A DNA stretch of 64,000 nucleotides from positions 1 to 64,000 of the forward strand of contig JAKISY010000006.1 in assembly GCA_021648365.1 (NCBI GenBank). The letters are read 5' to 3'. Shown one piece after another: positions 8,275 through 16,063 of the stretch (the first letter of the stretch is position 1; the number at the start of each line of letters is the position of its first letter). Both the position numbers and the translations under genes were made by a program. Source of the DNA: Verrucomicrobiales bacterium. GTDB lineage: Bacteria; Verrucomicrobiota; Verrucomicrobiia; Verrucomicrobiales; DEV007. Under the pieces are notes generated by a model. The model was not told the DNA's origin. It saw only the letters and a program-made list of their open reading frames with translations, and made no database searches.

Positions 8275-9279
8275 ATGTGTTTGCCTAAGCTCATGATGAA
8301 CAACTCCTGGCCTGTAACCGCCTCTGACCTAGCCGCCGCTGCCAAAGTGATTCACGGCACCCTACCCACCACCAGCGCTGCCCTACCCTGGCCGCTACTC
8401 AGCGAACGCAGTGGCTGCGAGGTCTGGGTGAAACACGAGAACCACCTACCCACCGGAGCCTTCAAAGTTCGCGGAGGTCTGGTTTATATCGATTGGCTGA
8501 CAAAAACACATCCCAAAGTGAAAGGCGTGATCGCCGCCACCCGAGGCAATCATGGACAAAGCATCGCCTTCGCAGCCGCCGCCAAAGGGATACACGCCAC
8601 TGTCGTGGTTCCGCAGGGCAACAGCATAGAAAAAAATCGCGCCATGATCGCTTATGGCGCCACCTTGATCGAACACGGTCACGACTTTAGCGAAGCCTTC
8701 GATCATGCCCAAAAACTCGCGCTAGAAACAAACCTCCACTTCATACCCTCCTTCGACTGGAAACTGGTGCACGGCGTCGGCACCGCAGGATTGGAGTTTT
8801 TGCGTGCCGTTAGAAATCTCGACACCCTCTACCTACCCATCGGACTCGGATCAGGCATCTGTGGCATGATCGCTGCGCGAAAAGCACTCGGTCTAGAGAA
8901 CCAAACAGAAATTGTTGGAGTGGTCGCGCAACAAGCCAATGCCTACGCTCAATCCTTCGCCGCAGGTCAACCAGTCGAAACCTCATCCGCCCATACCATC
9001 GCCGACGGCGTCTCCTGCCGCATCCCCGATGCTCGCGCCGTCGAAGTGATCAATGCCCACGTATCACGTATCGTCGAAGTATCAGAAAATGACATCAAAT
9101 CCGCCATGCGACACTACTTCACCGATACCCATCAAGTCGCCGAAGGCGCAGCCGCCCTACCACTCGCCGCACTGATAAAAGAAAAAGCTCAAGTCGCCGG
9201 TAAACGTATCGGCTTGATTCTCACTGGAGGCAATGTGGATGCCAAAATCTATCGCGAAATCTTGCAACGTCCATTGTAG
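8275..9279 (+). CDS. Threonine dehydratase-like PLP enzyme
   Basis: Fold-type II PLP enzyme. The Schiff-base lysine lies in PTGAFKVRGG near residue 64, the substrate loop is AATRGNHGQS near 90, and the phosphate-binding glycine loop is PIGLGSGICGM near 190. The C-terminal LILTGGNVD holds the cofactor-ring contact. There is no C-terminal ACT-type regulatory domain (334 residues), so it resembles catabolic threonine/serine dehydratases or related racemases rather than allosteric IlvA. The start at 8275 is plausible; MMNNSW (8293) is an alternative. The exact substrate cannot be read from sequence. Confidence 0.88.
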   Translation: MCLPKLMMNNSWPVTASDLAAAAKVIHGTLPTTSAALPWPLLSERSGCEVWVKHENHLPTGAFKVRGGLVYIDWLTKTHPKVKGVIAATRGNHGQSIAFAAAAKGIHATVVVPQGNSIEKNRAMIAYGATLIEHGHDFSEAFDHAQKLALETNLHFIPSFDWKLVHGVGTAGLEFLRAVRNLDTLYLPIGLGSGICGMIAARKALGLENQTEIVGVVAQQANAYAQSFAAGQPVETSSAHTIADGVSCRIPDARAVEVINAHVSRIVEVSENDIKSAMRHYFTDTHQVAEGAAALPLAALIKEKAQVAGKRIGLILTGGNVDAKIYREILQRPL

Positions 9280-9306
9280 GGGGCCGCTCCGGTTGCCTTT
9301 TTAAAC

Positions 9307-9513
9307 TCAAATAAGGTCGCGCCACACACCATCCCCTTCCACTACGGCACTTCGACCGCTTTTTGATAGACCTCTTTCTTCAGTGGCTTCCACCCATGCT
9401 GTGAAGTTTTGATGACGGTCTTCCCACTGGCTTTTGCCAGCAGCCCTCAAGCTAGCTATCGACAGCAGCGCCACGGAAAAACATGCCAATACATATTTGT
9501 TGAACGAATACAT
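9307..9513 (-). CDS. Small secreted protein, 68 residues
   Basis: Begins with a plausible signal peptide (MYSFNKYVLACFSVALLSIA, then SLRAAG) and continues with about 45 charged residues (WEDRHQNFTAWVEATEERG). No family is recognised. The coding pattern is credible, but the protein is short and sits in a region with remnants on both sides, so it could be the front of a decayed gene. Confidence 0.4.
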   Translation of the reverse strand: MYSFNKYVLACFSVALLSIASLRAAGKSQWEDRHQNFTAWVEATEERGLSKSGRSAVVEGDGVWRDLI

Positions 9514-9703
9514 AAACAGTTTGGCTCACGAAAATTCGGCGGGCGGCAGCGACATTATTTGGAAGATTGGGGATGGTTTGGATCATGGTAAATAAGATAA
9601 TCCAGCTTCAAGAAAAGAACCTATCAAAAAATAATCACTTGAGCATTACAGGCATCCCGTCAACAGACCTTGCGAGGCAGGTATTTTTCGTGTTCTTTGC
9701 CCC

Positions 9704-9979
9704 ATGAAATCATTTCTGGCACTACTGGCTACTCTTATTTCATCTACTACATGTATCGCCCAAGCCGAACCACGGGTGCAGGTATTGGCAAACGCACAAA
9801 AATTGCGCATCTCAAAGAATTCTCCAAAAAAAGAACCTATCAATCAATGGACAGGATATTGGGAAGAGTTTGACTATAAAAAAGGAGTGACTATTCATCT
9901 CTCCATGCTGCGAAAGATTGAGGTAGAGTGGGTGTCCTCACCCGCTGATTGTGATCTAGCGGCAACGGGAAGCGGGTGA
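9704..9979 (+). CDS. Small secreted protein whose 3' end lies in a palindromic repeat
   Basis: The signal peptide MKSFLALLATLISSTTCIAQA is followed by a short polar mature part (VQVLANAQKLRISKNSPKK, INQWTGYWEEFDYKKG). The last 19 or so codons (EVEWVSSPADCDLAATGSG) are simply the 72-bp palindrome at 9923-9994 read as protein, and its stop codon is supplied by the repeat. The original C-terminus has probably been lost by insertion of the repeat. No family is recognised. Confidence 0.5.
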   Translation: MKSFLALLATLISSTTCIAQAEPRVQVLANAQKLRISKNSPKKEPINQWTGYWEEFDYKKGVTIHLSMLRKIEVEWVSSPADCDLAATGSG

Positions 9980-9994
9980 GGACACCCACTCTAC
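9923..9994. repeat. 72-bp palindromic repeat, copy 1
   Basis: Perfect 24-base inverted arms (GTAGAGTGGGTGTCCTCACC and on, against its complement ending in CACTCTAC) around a 24-base centre containing TGTGATCTAGCG. The flanks AAAGATTGA (left) and TTTCCAA (right) are shared in part with the copies at 31561 and 34050. Confidence 0.9.
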
Positions 9995-10180
9995 TTTCCA
10001 ATCACGCGTTTTTCTGTCACCTTCGCACCTAAATAGTTACAAAAAGAGCATTATTGGACAATCCAAGCTTTCGCTTTTTCTAATTCGCTATCACTAAAAG
10101 CAGATGCTTTCGCCCTATCTTGCCCATCATTCAACTTGCCGATTACCGTTGATCGCGCTTATTACTCAAAAAAGATCGCT

Positions 10181-10741
10181 TTGAAAATCTCTATCCACAT
10201 TCCCATGCTCATTGCGCTGACGCTTGTCGCCAGCACCCTGAGCTCCTGCGTCACTACTTCGACCGGCACCAGCACGCGCTCTGGACGCCGCCGCATGAGC
10301 GAAGACCAGATCCGCATCGCCCGACTAGAGCGCGAATCCCGCATCGCCTCCGAGCCCACCGGCGACTTTTGGATCGCCCGCCGCTGGCACACCAAAGGCA
10401 CCCGCTTCTGGGGTTACGTTCGCCGTCCTCACCAACCTTGGTCTCAAGCCAAGTTGGTGATGCTCAACGAATCTCAAAAACTCGCGCCAGACCGCTTACC
10501 GGAAGCTGGCGGCGGCAGCAATTCCAATGGCTTTGATCACAACTACCAATACAAATTTTGGGGACACTTCACCAGCGGCAAAGTTTACGATCCCAACTCC
10601 GACCTCATCCTTCCCGAGTTCAAACTCTCCCGTTTTGAACAAATCGATACCAAACCCGGTTATGTCTTCGAACCCTGGGAACGCTTCTGGGCCAATACCT
10701 TCCCCCCACTCACCCCCCGCACCCAAGCCATGCGCCGCTAA
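10181..10741 (+). CDS. Lipoprotein of unknown function
   Basis: A lipoprotein signal (KISIHIPMLIALTLVASTLSSC) with lipobox LSSC is followed by a Thr/Ser/Arg-rich linker and a domain of about 130 residues rich in Trp and Tyr (DFWIARRWHTKGTRFWGYVR, YQYKFWGHFTSGKVYDPNSD, GYVFEPWERFWANTFPP). The start is uncertain: TTG at 10181, TTG at 10136 and ATG at 10205 are all in frame. 10181 gives the best signal peptide. The final eight residues PRTQAMRR come from a short DNA repeat shared with the unrelated ATPase at 13577. Confidence 0.6.
   Translation: MKISIHIPMLIALTLVASTLSSCVTTSTGTSTRSGRRRMSEDQIRIARLERESRIASEPTGDFWIARRWHTKGTRFWGYVRRPHQPWSQAKLVMLNESQKLAPDRLPEAGGGSNSNGFDHNYQYKFWGHFTSGKVYDPNSDLILPEFKLSRFEQIDTKPGYVFEPWERFWANTFPPLTPRTQAMRR
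10711..10741 (+). repeat. CCCGCACCCA-GCCATGCGCCG gene-end repeat, copy 1
   Basis: A 30-base sequence nearly identical to 14756-14785. In both places it encodes PRTQ(A/S)MRR followed by TAA and forms the end of an otherwise unrelated gene. Confidence 0.75.
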
Positions 10742-10762
10742 TTCTTAATTCATATTCCCCCA

Positions 10763-12427
10763 ATGAAAATCCCCCTCATACTCTCCACGCTGCTCTGCCT
10801 AACAGCCTCCAGCCTGACCCACGCCCAGGATAAACCCCTCGACCTCGGTGGCGTTCGCGAAGAACACATCATGATCCCGATGCGCGACGGCAAGCATCTC
10901 TCCGCCTGGCTCTATTTCCCCAAAGGCGAAGGCCCCTGGCCTGCCATTTTCGAACAACGTTACGCCTCGATCGAAGGGAAGCGCACCAAACTCAATTCCG
11001 CACAGCAAGCCTCCAAAGGGTATGTCGTCGCGATGGTTAATTTTCGCGGAGCGCAAAAATCTGAAGGTCAATGGGTCGGCTATCGCGCCTTGGCATGGGG
11101 CGACCTACAAGACGGTTACGACACCTGCGAATGGTTAGCCAAACAAAAGTGGTGCACAGGAAAAATCGGTAGCTTCGGCAGTTCCCAAGGAGGTTTTGCA
11201 CAAAACTTTCTCGCCGTTTCCGCTCCACCACATCTAGTTTGCCAATACATGGTGGACACCGGACTCAGTCTATTCCAAGAAGGTTACCGCATCGGTGGCA
11301 TCACCCGTCCCGGACGCTTCAAAGGCATGGACAAAGTCTGCCGCGACCCTGCCGACAACCAAACATTAATGAAAGAGTGGTTCAGTCACCCAAACTATGA
11401 TGACTACTGGAAAGACGAAGACTGCTCACTGCATTTTGACAAAATGAACGTGCCCTGCTTCACCATCGGTTCTTGGTATGATTTCATGAACCAAGGATCA
11501 GTGATGAGCTTTCAGGGTAGGCAACATCATGGCGGTGCCAAGTCCAAGGGGCAACAACAACTCCTACTCGGCCCTTGGCTGCACGGACGGCTCAACACAA
11601 ATAACAAAACCGGCGAACTGACCTTTCCAGAAAACGCCACTTGGCCGGAGAAGGATCACATGACGCGCTGGTTTGACCACTATCTAAAAGGCATAGACAA
11701 CGGCATACAAAAAGATCCTAGCGTGCGTTATTACGTCATCGGCGCAGCGCAAGAAGCCGGTGCCCCCGGCAATCAGTGGCGCGAAGCAAAAGACTGGCCG
11801 CCAGCAAGCGATAAGGTTCCCTATTACCTGCACGCTGAAGGCGCTCTGAATACCAAGCGTCCCACTGCTGAAAAATCGACTACCAGCTACCAAAGCGATC
11901 CACTGCACCCGATGCAAATCCCTGGTCGCAGCTTTCCCGGCGCTCGCGACGCACGTAAATTCGAACAGCAATCAGAAGTGCGAACCTTCACTTCAGAAGT
12001 CCTCAAAACCCCAACCGAATGGACCGGTCTAGTCAAAGTGGTGCTGTGGTTTTCCTCCACCGCCAAGGACACCGACGTCATCGTTCGCATCAGCGACGTT
12101 TATCCCGACGGACGTTCGATGCTGATCATGGACTACCCTCGCCGCTTACGCTACCGCGACGGCTTCGATCAACAGGTTCTAATGAAACCCGGCGAACCCG
12201 TCAAAGTGGCTTACGACATTGGGCGCACCAGTATCATTTTCAACAAGGGGCACCGCATCCGCATCACCATCGCCAGCACCGGAGCCCCCCTCTACGAGAG
12301 CAACCCGCAAACCGGCGGACCACAGACCATCGAGTATCCCGCCAATCCGATCACCGCGACCAACAGCATTCATCACGAAAAAAATCGTGCCTCCCACATC
12401 ATCGCACCCGTGATCACAGTGAAATGA
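10763..12427 (+). CDS. Secreted CocE/NonD family hydrolase
   Basis: Alpha/beta hydrolase of the X-Pro dipeptidyl-peptidase (S15)/cocaine-esterase group, exported by the signal peptide MKIPLILSTLLCLTASSLTHA. The nucleophile Ser is in GSFGSSQGGF near residue 145, the Asp in TIGSWYDF near 245 and the His in LLGPWLHGR near 278. The C-terminal jelly-roll domain (VVLWFSSTAKDTDVIVRISD) is complete. Length 554 is typical. Likely substrates are acylated amino acids, peptides or esters; the sequence does not say which. Its stop overlaps the start of the next gene (ATGA), indicating coupled translation. Confidence 0.9.
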   Translation: MKIPLILSTLLCLTASSLTHAQDKPLDLGGVREEHIMIPMRDGKHLSAWLYFPKGEGPWPAIFEQRYASIEGKRTKLNSAQQASKGYVVAMVNFRGAQKSEGQWVGYRALAWGDLQDGYDTCEWLAKQKWCTGKIGSFGSSQGGFAQNFLAVSAPPHLVCQYMVDTGLSLFQEGYRIGGITRPGRFKGMDKVCRDPADNQTLMKEWFSHPNYDDYWKDEDCSLHFDKMNVPCFTIGSWYDFMNQGSVMSFQGRQHHGGAKSKGQQQLLLGPWLHGRLNTNNKTGELTFPENATWPEKDHMTRWFDHYLKGIDNGIQKDPSVRYYVIGAAQEAGAPGNQWREAKDWPPASDKVPYYLHAEGALNTKRPTAEKSTTSYQSDPLHPMQIPGRSFPGARDARKFEQQSEVRTFTSEVLKTPTEWTGLVKVVLWFSSTAKDTDVIVRISDVYPDGRSMLIMDYPRRLRYRDGFDQQVLMKPGEPVKVAYDIGRTSIIFNKGHRIRITIASTGAPLYESNPQTGGPQTIEYPANPITATNSIHHEKNRASHIIAPVITVK

Positions 12428-13485
12428 GCGGCCTGATCGGACACACCACCTACGCCATGCTGGCAGCCAAAGCGGCTGCCCAGCGGCAGCTTCCGATTGC
12501 TCCGATCATCCAACAAAACTACGCCTCTTACCTGGCAGGTTCCTATCTGGGCTCCGATATCCAAACCCTGCCCGAGGCGATCTGTATTGATACCGGACAG
12601 GAAGTCGGTTATGGAACGGTGCCCGTCGAAAAAAGCCCCATCACCGGTGGCCCCGTTCGTCCTTGGGAAATCGACCTCGATGGCAAATCCTACCGCCCCC
12701 GAGATATCCACACTTTATTTTACGGACGCGCCCACATCGTATTCGGCTGGCGAGGCGAAGACCAACGCCACGCCATCGCCTGGGATGACATCCCCGAATA
12801 CATCGCCTCAGTGGTCGGCGATGCCATCGAACTCTTTGGCCCCGGGCGTCGCCAACTGGCTTACATATTTGGTTGGGCAACTCATGTGGTCGGTGACAGC
12901 CTGATCAAGTCCGTGCACCCCGGACTGCACCTGCATTTGCTCGACGGACAATACACCGCCAAAAATCGCCCGATTCAGGATCTGGTCACCTTTCACGAAA
13001 TCGGCATTAAAGAACTCGGACTCGACTGGGCTTCTCTGCTGCATGATCTAGCACATACTCCAGTCGAACCCATTCAAGCGCACTACATGCGCTGTCGTAA
13101 AAAAAGTGGTCGCCTCGGAGCCCACTTCCCCGACGGCTGGCAGCCAGACCAAGAAAAACTGCTACAAATCGTTCTAGCCAAAAATCGCCAATACGAAGCC
13201 AAACGCACTTCAAGCATCCTCAAAGATCTAACTCTAACAAAGGACAAAAACGGAATCCTCAACTGCAGTCCGGAACTCAGCGCCAAAACCGGCGGCCTCA
13301 CGTATCAAGAAATGATCACAGCCGCACACCAAGCCAACTTCCGCCACACCCTCTGGGAAATGGGCGAAGCCATCGCCGACCTGTTCGAAAATATCGTCGA
13401 GTTGCAAGAACACCTACAAGAAATGCCAACTCCGTCAAAAGACCCCAGCTGGGATCTGCTGACCGAGCGGTGGAGGAAAAAGTGA
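12424..13485 (+). CDS. Zn-dependent phospholipase C/P1-nuclease-like protein, tentative
   Basis: A 353-residue helical protein without a signal peptide. The segment YIFGWATHVVGDSLIKSVHPG with the following TFHEIGIKEL resembles the H-x3-D metal-binding helices of the zinc-dependent phospholipase C fold, and SGLIGHTTYAMLAAK near the start supplies another His. The match is by motif only and could be a related uncharacterised family. The start at 12424 overlaps the previous stop, which favours co-translation with the secreted hydrolase. It is odd that the second protein carries no export signal. Confidence 0.5.
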   Translation: MSGLIGHTTYAMLAAKAAAQRQLPIAPIIQQNYASYLAGSYLGSDIQTLPEAICIDTGQEVGYGTVPVEKSPITGGPVRPWEIDLDGKSYRPRDIHTLFYGRAHIVFGWRGEDQRHAIAWDDIPEYIASVVGDAIELFGPGRRQLAYIFGWATHVVGDSLIKSVHPGLHLHLLDGQYTAKNRPIQDLVTFHEIGIKELGLDWASLLHDLAHTPVEPIQAHYMRCRKKSGRLGAHFPDGWQPDQEKLLQIVLAKNRQYEAKRTSSILKDLTLTKDKNGILNCSPELSAKTGGLTYQEMITAAHQANFRHTLWEMGEAIADLFENIVELQEHLQEMPTPSKDPSWDLLTERWRKK

Positions 13486-13525
13486 TATTCTCCCCTTCAT
13501 CTAAACAGAAAGTTTTCTTGTTATT

Positions 13526-13566
13526 TGGGGCGATTTAGGACTTGAACTCCCGTATTGCACCAATTA
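13526..13566 (-). other. Possible tRNA 3'-end remnant
   Basis: On the minus strand GGGAGTTCAAGTCCT followed by AAATCGCCCCA looks like a T arm, acceptor 3' strand and CCA-like end. The T stem pairs only partly and no 5' half is present. It directly precedes the ATPase gene at 13577 and may mark an old integration site. Confidence 0.3.
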
Positions 13567-13576
13567 GGCTTTCTTA

Positions 13577-14785
13577 ATGCTGATTGAAAGAGACATTAGT
13601 GAAGAACTGCAAACACTTGTCAACGAATACCGGGTGGTCACCATCCTTGGCCCACGACAAGCGGGTAAAACGACCTTGGCAAAGACTGTCCTCAAGGATT
13701 ACATCTATTCCAATCTTGAAGATCCGGAAACGAGGCATCTTGCCGAAACAGATCCCAAAGCTTATCTTGCCGAACTCAATGGCAAAGTTATTATTGATGA
13801 AATTCAACGAGTTCCCCACTTGCTCAGTTATATTCAAGTCGTCGTAGATGAGAGTGAAATCATGGGGCAATTTGTTCTAACCGGTTCACATCAGCTCAGT
13901 CTTCGCGAAGCCATCACGCAGTCTTTGGCAGGAAGGACAGCGATCCTTCATCTACTTCCCCTTTCTATCCACGAACTAGAAAAGGCCAAGCTAGGCTTCG
14001 ACAGTATGGAAGAGTATTGTTTTACTGGCTTCATGCCAGGGATCTATGCCCAATCGCAACGCCCCACCACGGCTTATGCAAACTACTACCAAACCTATGT
14101 CGAACGCGATGTGCGACAATTGATTCACCTCAAAGATGCCAGTTTGTTTGAAAAGTTTCTCAAACTCATAGCGGGACGTATCGGGCAAGTCTTTGATTAC
14201 AGCTCTCTCGCCAACGACGTAGGGGTGAACGCCAAGACCATACGCCACTGGATCTCCATCCTCGAAGCCTCATTTATTATCTTCAAGCTACCTCCCTATT
14301 TCGAAAATTTTGGCAAGCGCGTCATCAAAAGTCCAAAGTATTATTTCACCGATGTCGGACTGCTTTGTTTTCTGCTGGGAATTCGTGCCCCGGAACAAAT
14401 CAGACGAGACCCTCTGCTTGGGCAAATATTCGAAAACCTCATCGTCATCGAATGCTTAAAAACACGCTACAACTTAGGCGTCCCACCTGACCTCTACTAT
14501 TTCAGAGACAGTAAAGGCAACGAAGTCGATCTGCTGATACAAAGCGAACGCCAACTTCAGGCCGTAGAAATAAAATCAGCCTCGACCTTCCACAGCGATC
14601 AACTTAAAGGGCTGCGTCTATTTGCGAAAATCACCGATAGCCTAGCCGCCAGCTGGCTGATCTACACTGGTGATAAACACTCGCTCAGCAATACCACCAC
14701 TGCTCTGAATTACACCGATGTGCGATCAATTTTTTGCGAGTCGCTACACAAATCACACCCCCGCACCCAGTCCATGCGCCGTTAA
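13577..14785 (+). CDS. ATP-binding protein with AAA_14 and DUF4143 domains
   Basis: The N-terminal P-loop ILGPRQAGKTTLAK near residue 27, Walker B-like VIIDEIQRVPHLL near 72 and sensor VLTGSHQLSL near 100 define the AAA_14 ATPase. The C-terminal half (VERDVRQLIHLKD, YYFTDVGLLCFLLGI, DLYYFRDSKGNEVDLLIQS) is DUF4143 with a nuclease-like E-VDL-EIK pattern. Such proteins are common, scattered by transfer, and of unknown role. The last residues PRTQSMRR derive from the same DNA repeat that ends the lipoprotein at 10741, so the natural C-terminus may have been replaced. Confidence 0.88.
   Translation: MLIERDISEELQTLVNEYRVVTILGPRQAGKTTLAKTVLKDYIYSNLEDPETRHLAETDPKAYLAELNGKVIIDEIQRVPHLLSYIQVVVDESEIMGQFVLTGSHQLSLREAITQSLAGRTAILHLLPLSIHELEKAKLGFDSMEEYCFTGFMPGIYAQSQRPTTAYANYYQTYVERDVRQLIHLKDASLFEKFLKLIAGRIGQVFDYSSLANDVGVNAKTIRHWISILEASFIIFKLPPYFENFGKRVIKSPKYYFTDVGLLCFLLGIRAPEQIRRDPLLGQIFENLIVIECLKTRYNLGVPPDLYYFRDSKGNEVDLLIQSERQLQAVEIKSASTFHSDQLKGLRLFAKITDSLAASWLIYTGDKHSLSNTTTALNYTDVRSIFCESLHKSHPRTQSMRR
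14756..14785 (+). repeat. CCCGCACCCA-TCCATGCGCCG gene-end repeat, copy 2
   Basis: Second copy of the short element at 10711-10741; differs by two or three bases and again supplies the terminal codons and TAA. Confidence 0.75.
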
Positions 14786-14822
14786 CCTCCTCCTCTTCCT
14801 TTCAATCTTCAAACTTCGAACT

Positions 14823-15704
14823 TCACCCTTCAAACTTCTCCCCCTTCCTCCAGCCATTGTCTTTCAAATATACCAGCATCACATCTGGCTTTTTTGTGTG
14901 AAACATACGCACGCCTAAGTCAGCCAGCTCAGCCCACTGCGTTGAATCCTTATAAGCATGGGTTTCCACCAGCAATCCAGACCTCACAGCTTCACGAATC
15001 ACCGCTTTTCTCTCATTAGAGATCCCTTCTCCCTCTCTCAAATCGACCTGAACCGTTTTCGGGTGGAAGGTTTTTATCACGCTTTTCAGCTGTTTGAGTT
15101 TTTTGACTTTAAACATGACCTCCACCTTCACCCCACCTCCCTCGAAATAAGCCTGAATCACTTTAAAGTTTTCCATACCCGTGCGGATAAAAACCTGATC
15201 CTGCATTCCCAATTTTTTGATCAATCGTGCTAACTGATCAAAATGATCGATAACTCCAGGTTTTAGGTCCGGCTTGAAAAGAATCTTGCCCTTCCCAGCG
15301 AGCAACAGTTCCTCCAAGGTAGCCACCCGTTCCCCAGACAAAGTTCCGTCTCGATAGCGTTTCTTCAACGATTTCAGCTGCGCCAAGGTTAGATCTTTCG
15401 CCTCTCCACTGCCATCAGTTTCCCTTTCGAGAGTAGGATCATGAACCGCCACAAAAACCCCGTCTGAAGTCCGTTGAATATCTGTCTCAAAGACGTCATA
15501 GCCTTTGTGAATGGCCACCGCGACATTCGCAACGGAGTTCTCCGGCGCCTGATCGGCAACATCGTCCGTATAGCCTCCCCGATGAGCAGCAATCAAAACC
15601 ACCCCATTCTTAGTCGCACCTAAAACCTTCTCGCTAGCAGACGGCGCAGTCTGCACCGCCCCCGCAAAAACAAACATACCAACAAATACGATCAGAGTTT
15701 TCAT
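14823..15704 (-). CDS. Secreted glycerophosphodiester phosphodiesterase
   Basis: Hydrolyses glycerophosphodiesters to glycerol-3-phosphate and an alcohol. GDPD motifs are clear: IAAHRGG, APENSVAN, then DVFETDIQRTSDG and VAVHDPTLERET with the metal-binding Glu/Asp and catalytic His. Further conserved points are KILFKPDLKPG and the C-terminal LADLGVRMFHTKKPD. The start at 15704 (MKTLIVFVGMFVFAGAVQTA) gives a normal signal peptide; seven extra residues from 15725 are unlikely. The stop is followed at once by the AACTTCGAACTTC type of spacer repeat. Confidence 0.92.
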   Translation of the reverse strand: MKTLIVFVGMFVFAGAVQTAPSASEKVLGATKNGVVLIAAHRGGYTDDVADQAPENSVANVAVAIHKGYDVFETDIQRTSDGVFVAVHDPTLERETDGSGEAKDLTLAQLKSLKKRYRDGTLSGERVATLEELLLAGKGKILFKPDLKPGVIDHFDQLARLIKKLGMQDQVFIRTGMENFKVIQAYFEGGGVKVEVMFKVKKLKQLKSVIKTFHPKTVQVDLREGEGISNERKAVIREAVRSGLLVETHAYKDSTQWAELADLGVRMFHTKKPDVMLVYLKDNGWRKGEKFEG

Positions 15705-15839
15705 AACATTCACACAACAAGACATTTTTTCGGAGAAAGAAGTGAACCGCAGATTGCGCAGATAAAGATGAGCTGAAATTAAAAAAAGAGGCTTTGATGA
15801 AGATAAGATGTAAATTCTGTGGATTACAAGCTGGGAAAC

Positions 15840-16063
15840 AGCTGCGTAAATCTGCGCCCATTTGCCTTCGAGCAGTTTCCCCCGACTATCTTCGCTACGG
15901 TTGCGTCTTACTATCCTGTCATCCTGTCATCCTGTCATCCTGTCATCCTGTCCATCCTGTCCATCCTGTCCATCCTGTCCATCCTGTCCATCCATGTAAG
16001 TCGCTTCTTCTTATCAGTGCAAATCAGTGTCATCAGTGGTTACATTTATTACCGCCTGCACCG
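15840..16063. repeat. Spacer with an 8/9-bp tandem array and word repeats
   Basis: No gene is evident. 15913-15944 holds four exact copies of ATCCTGTC, then 15945-15989 five exact copies of ATCCTGTCC, ending in ATCCATGTAAG. The stretch before it (TTTGCCTTCGAGCAGTTTC) belongs to the spacer family also seen at 38050, 41540, 43480 and 51790. After the array, CAGTGCAAATCAGTGTCATC is a further short-period motif. Confidence 0.85.

Noticed and set aside
10051..10138. Minus-strand open tail (LNDGQDRAKASAFSDSELEK and on)
   Set aside because: About 30 codons with natural composition but an upstream stop and no start; perhaps a gene remnant, too short to call.
12019..12423. Longer N-terminus for the gene at 12424
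   Set aside because: This part overlaps the C-terminal domain of the hydrolase in another frame and has an Arg/His-rich shadow composition; the ATGA overlap start is natural.
15909..16000. CRISPR array
   Set aside because: Units are only 8-9 bp and directly adjoining, with no spacers and no cas genes.
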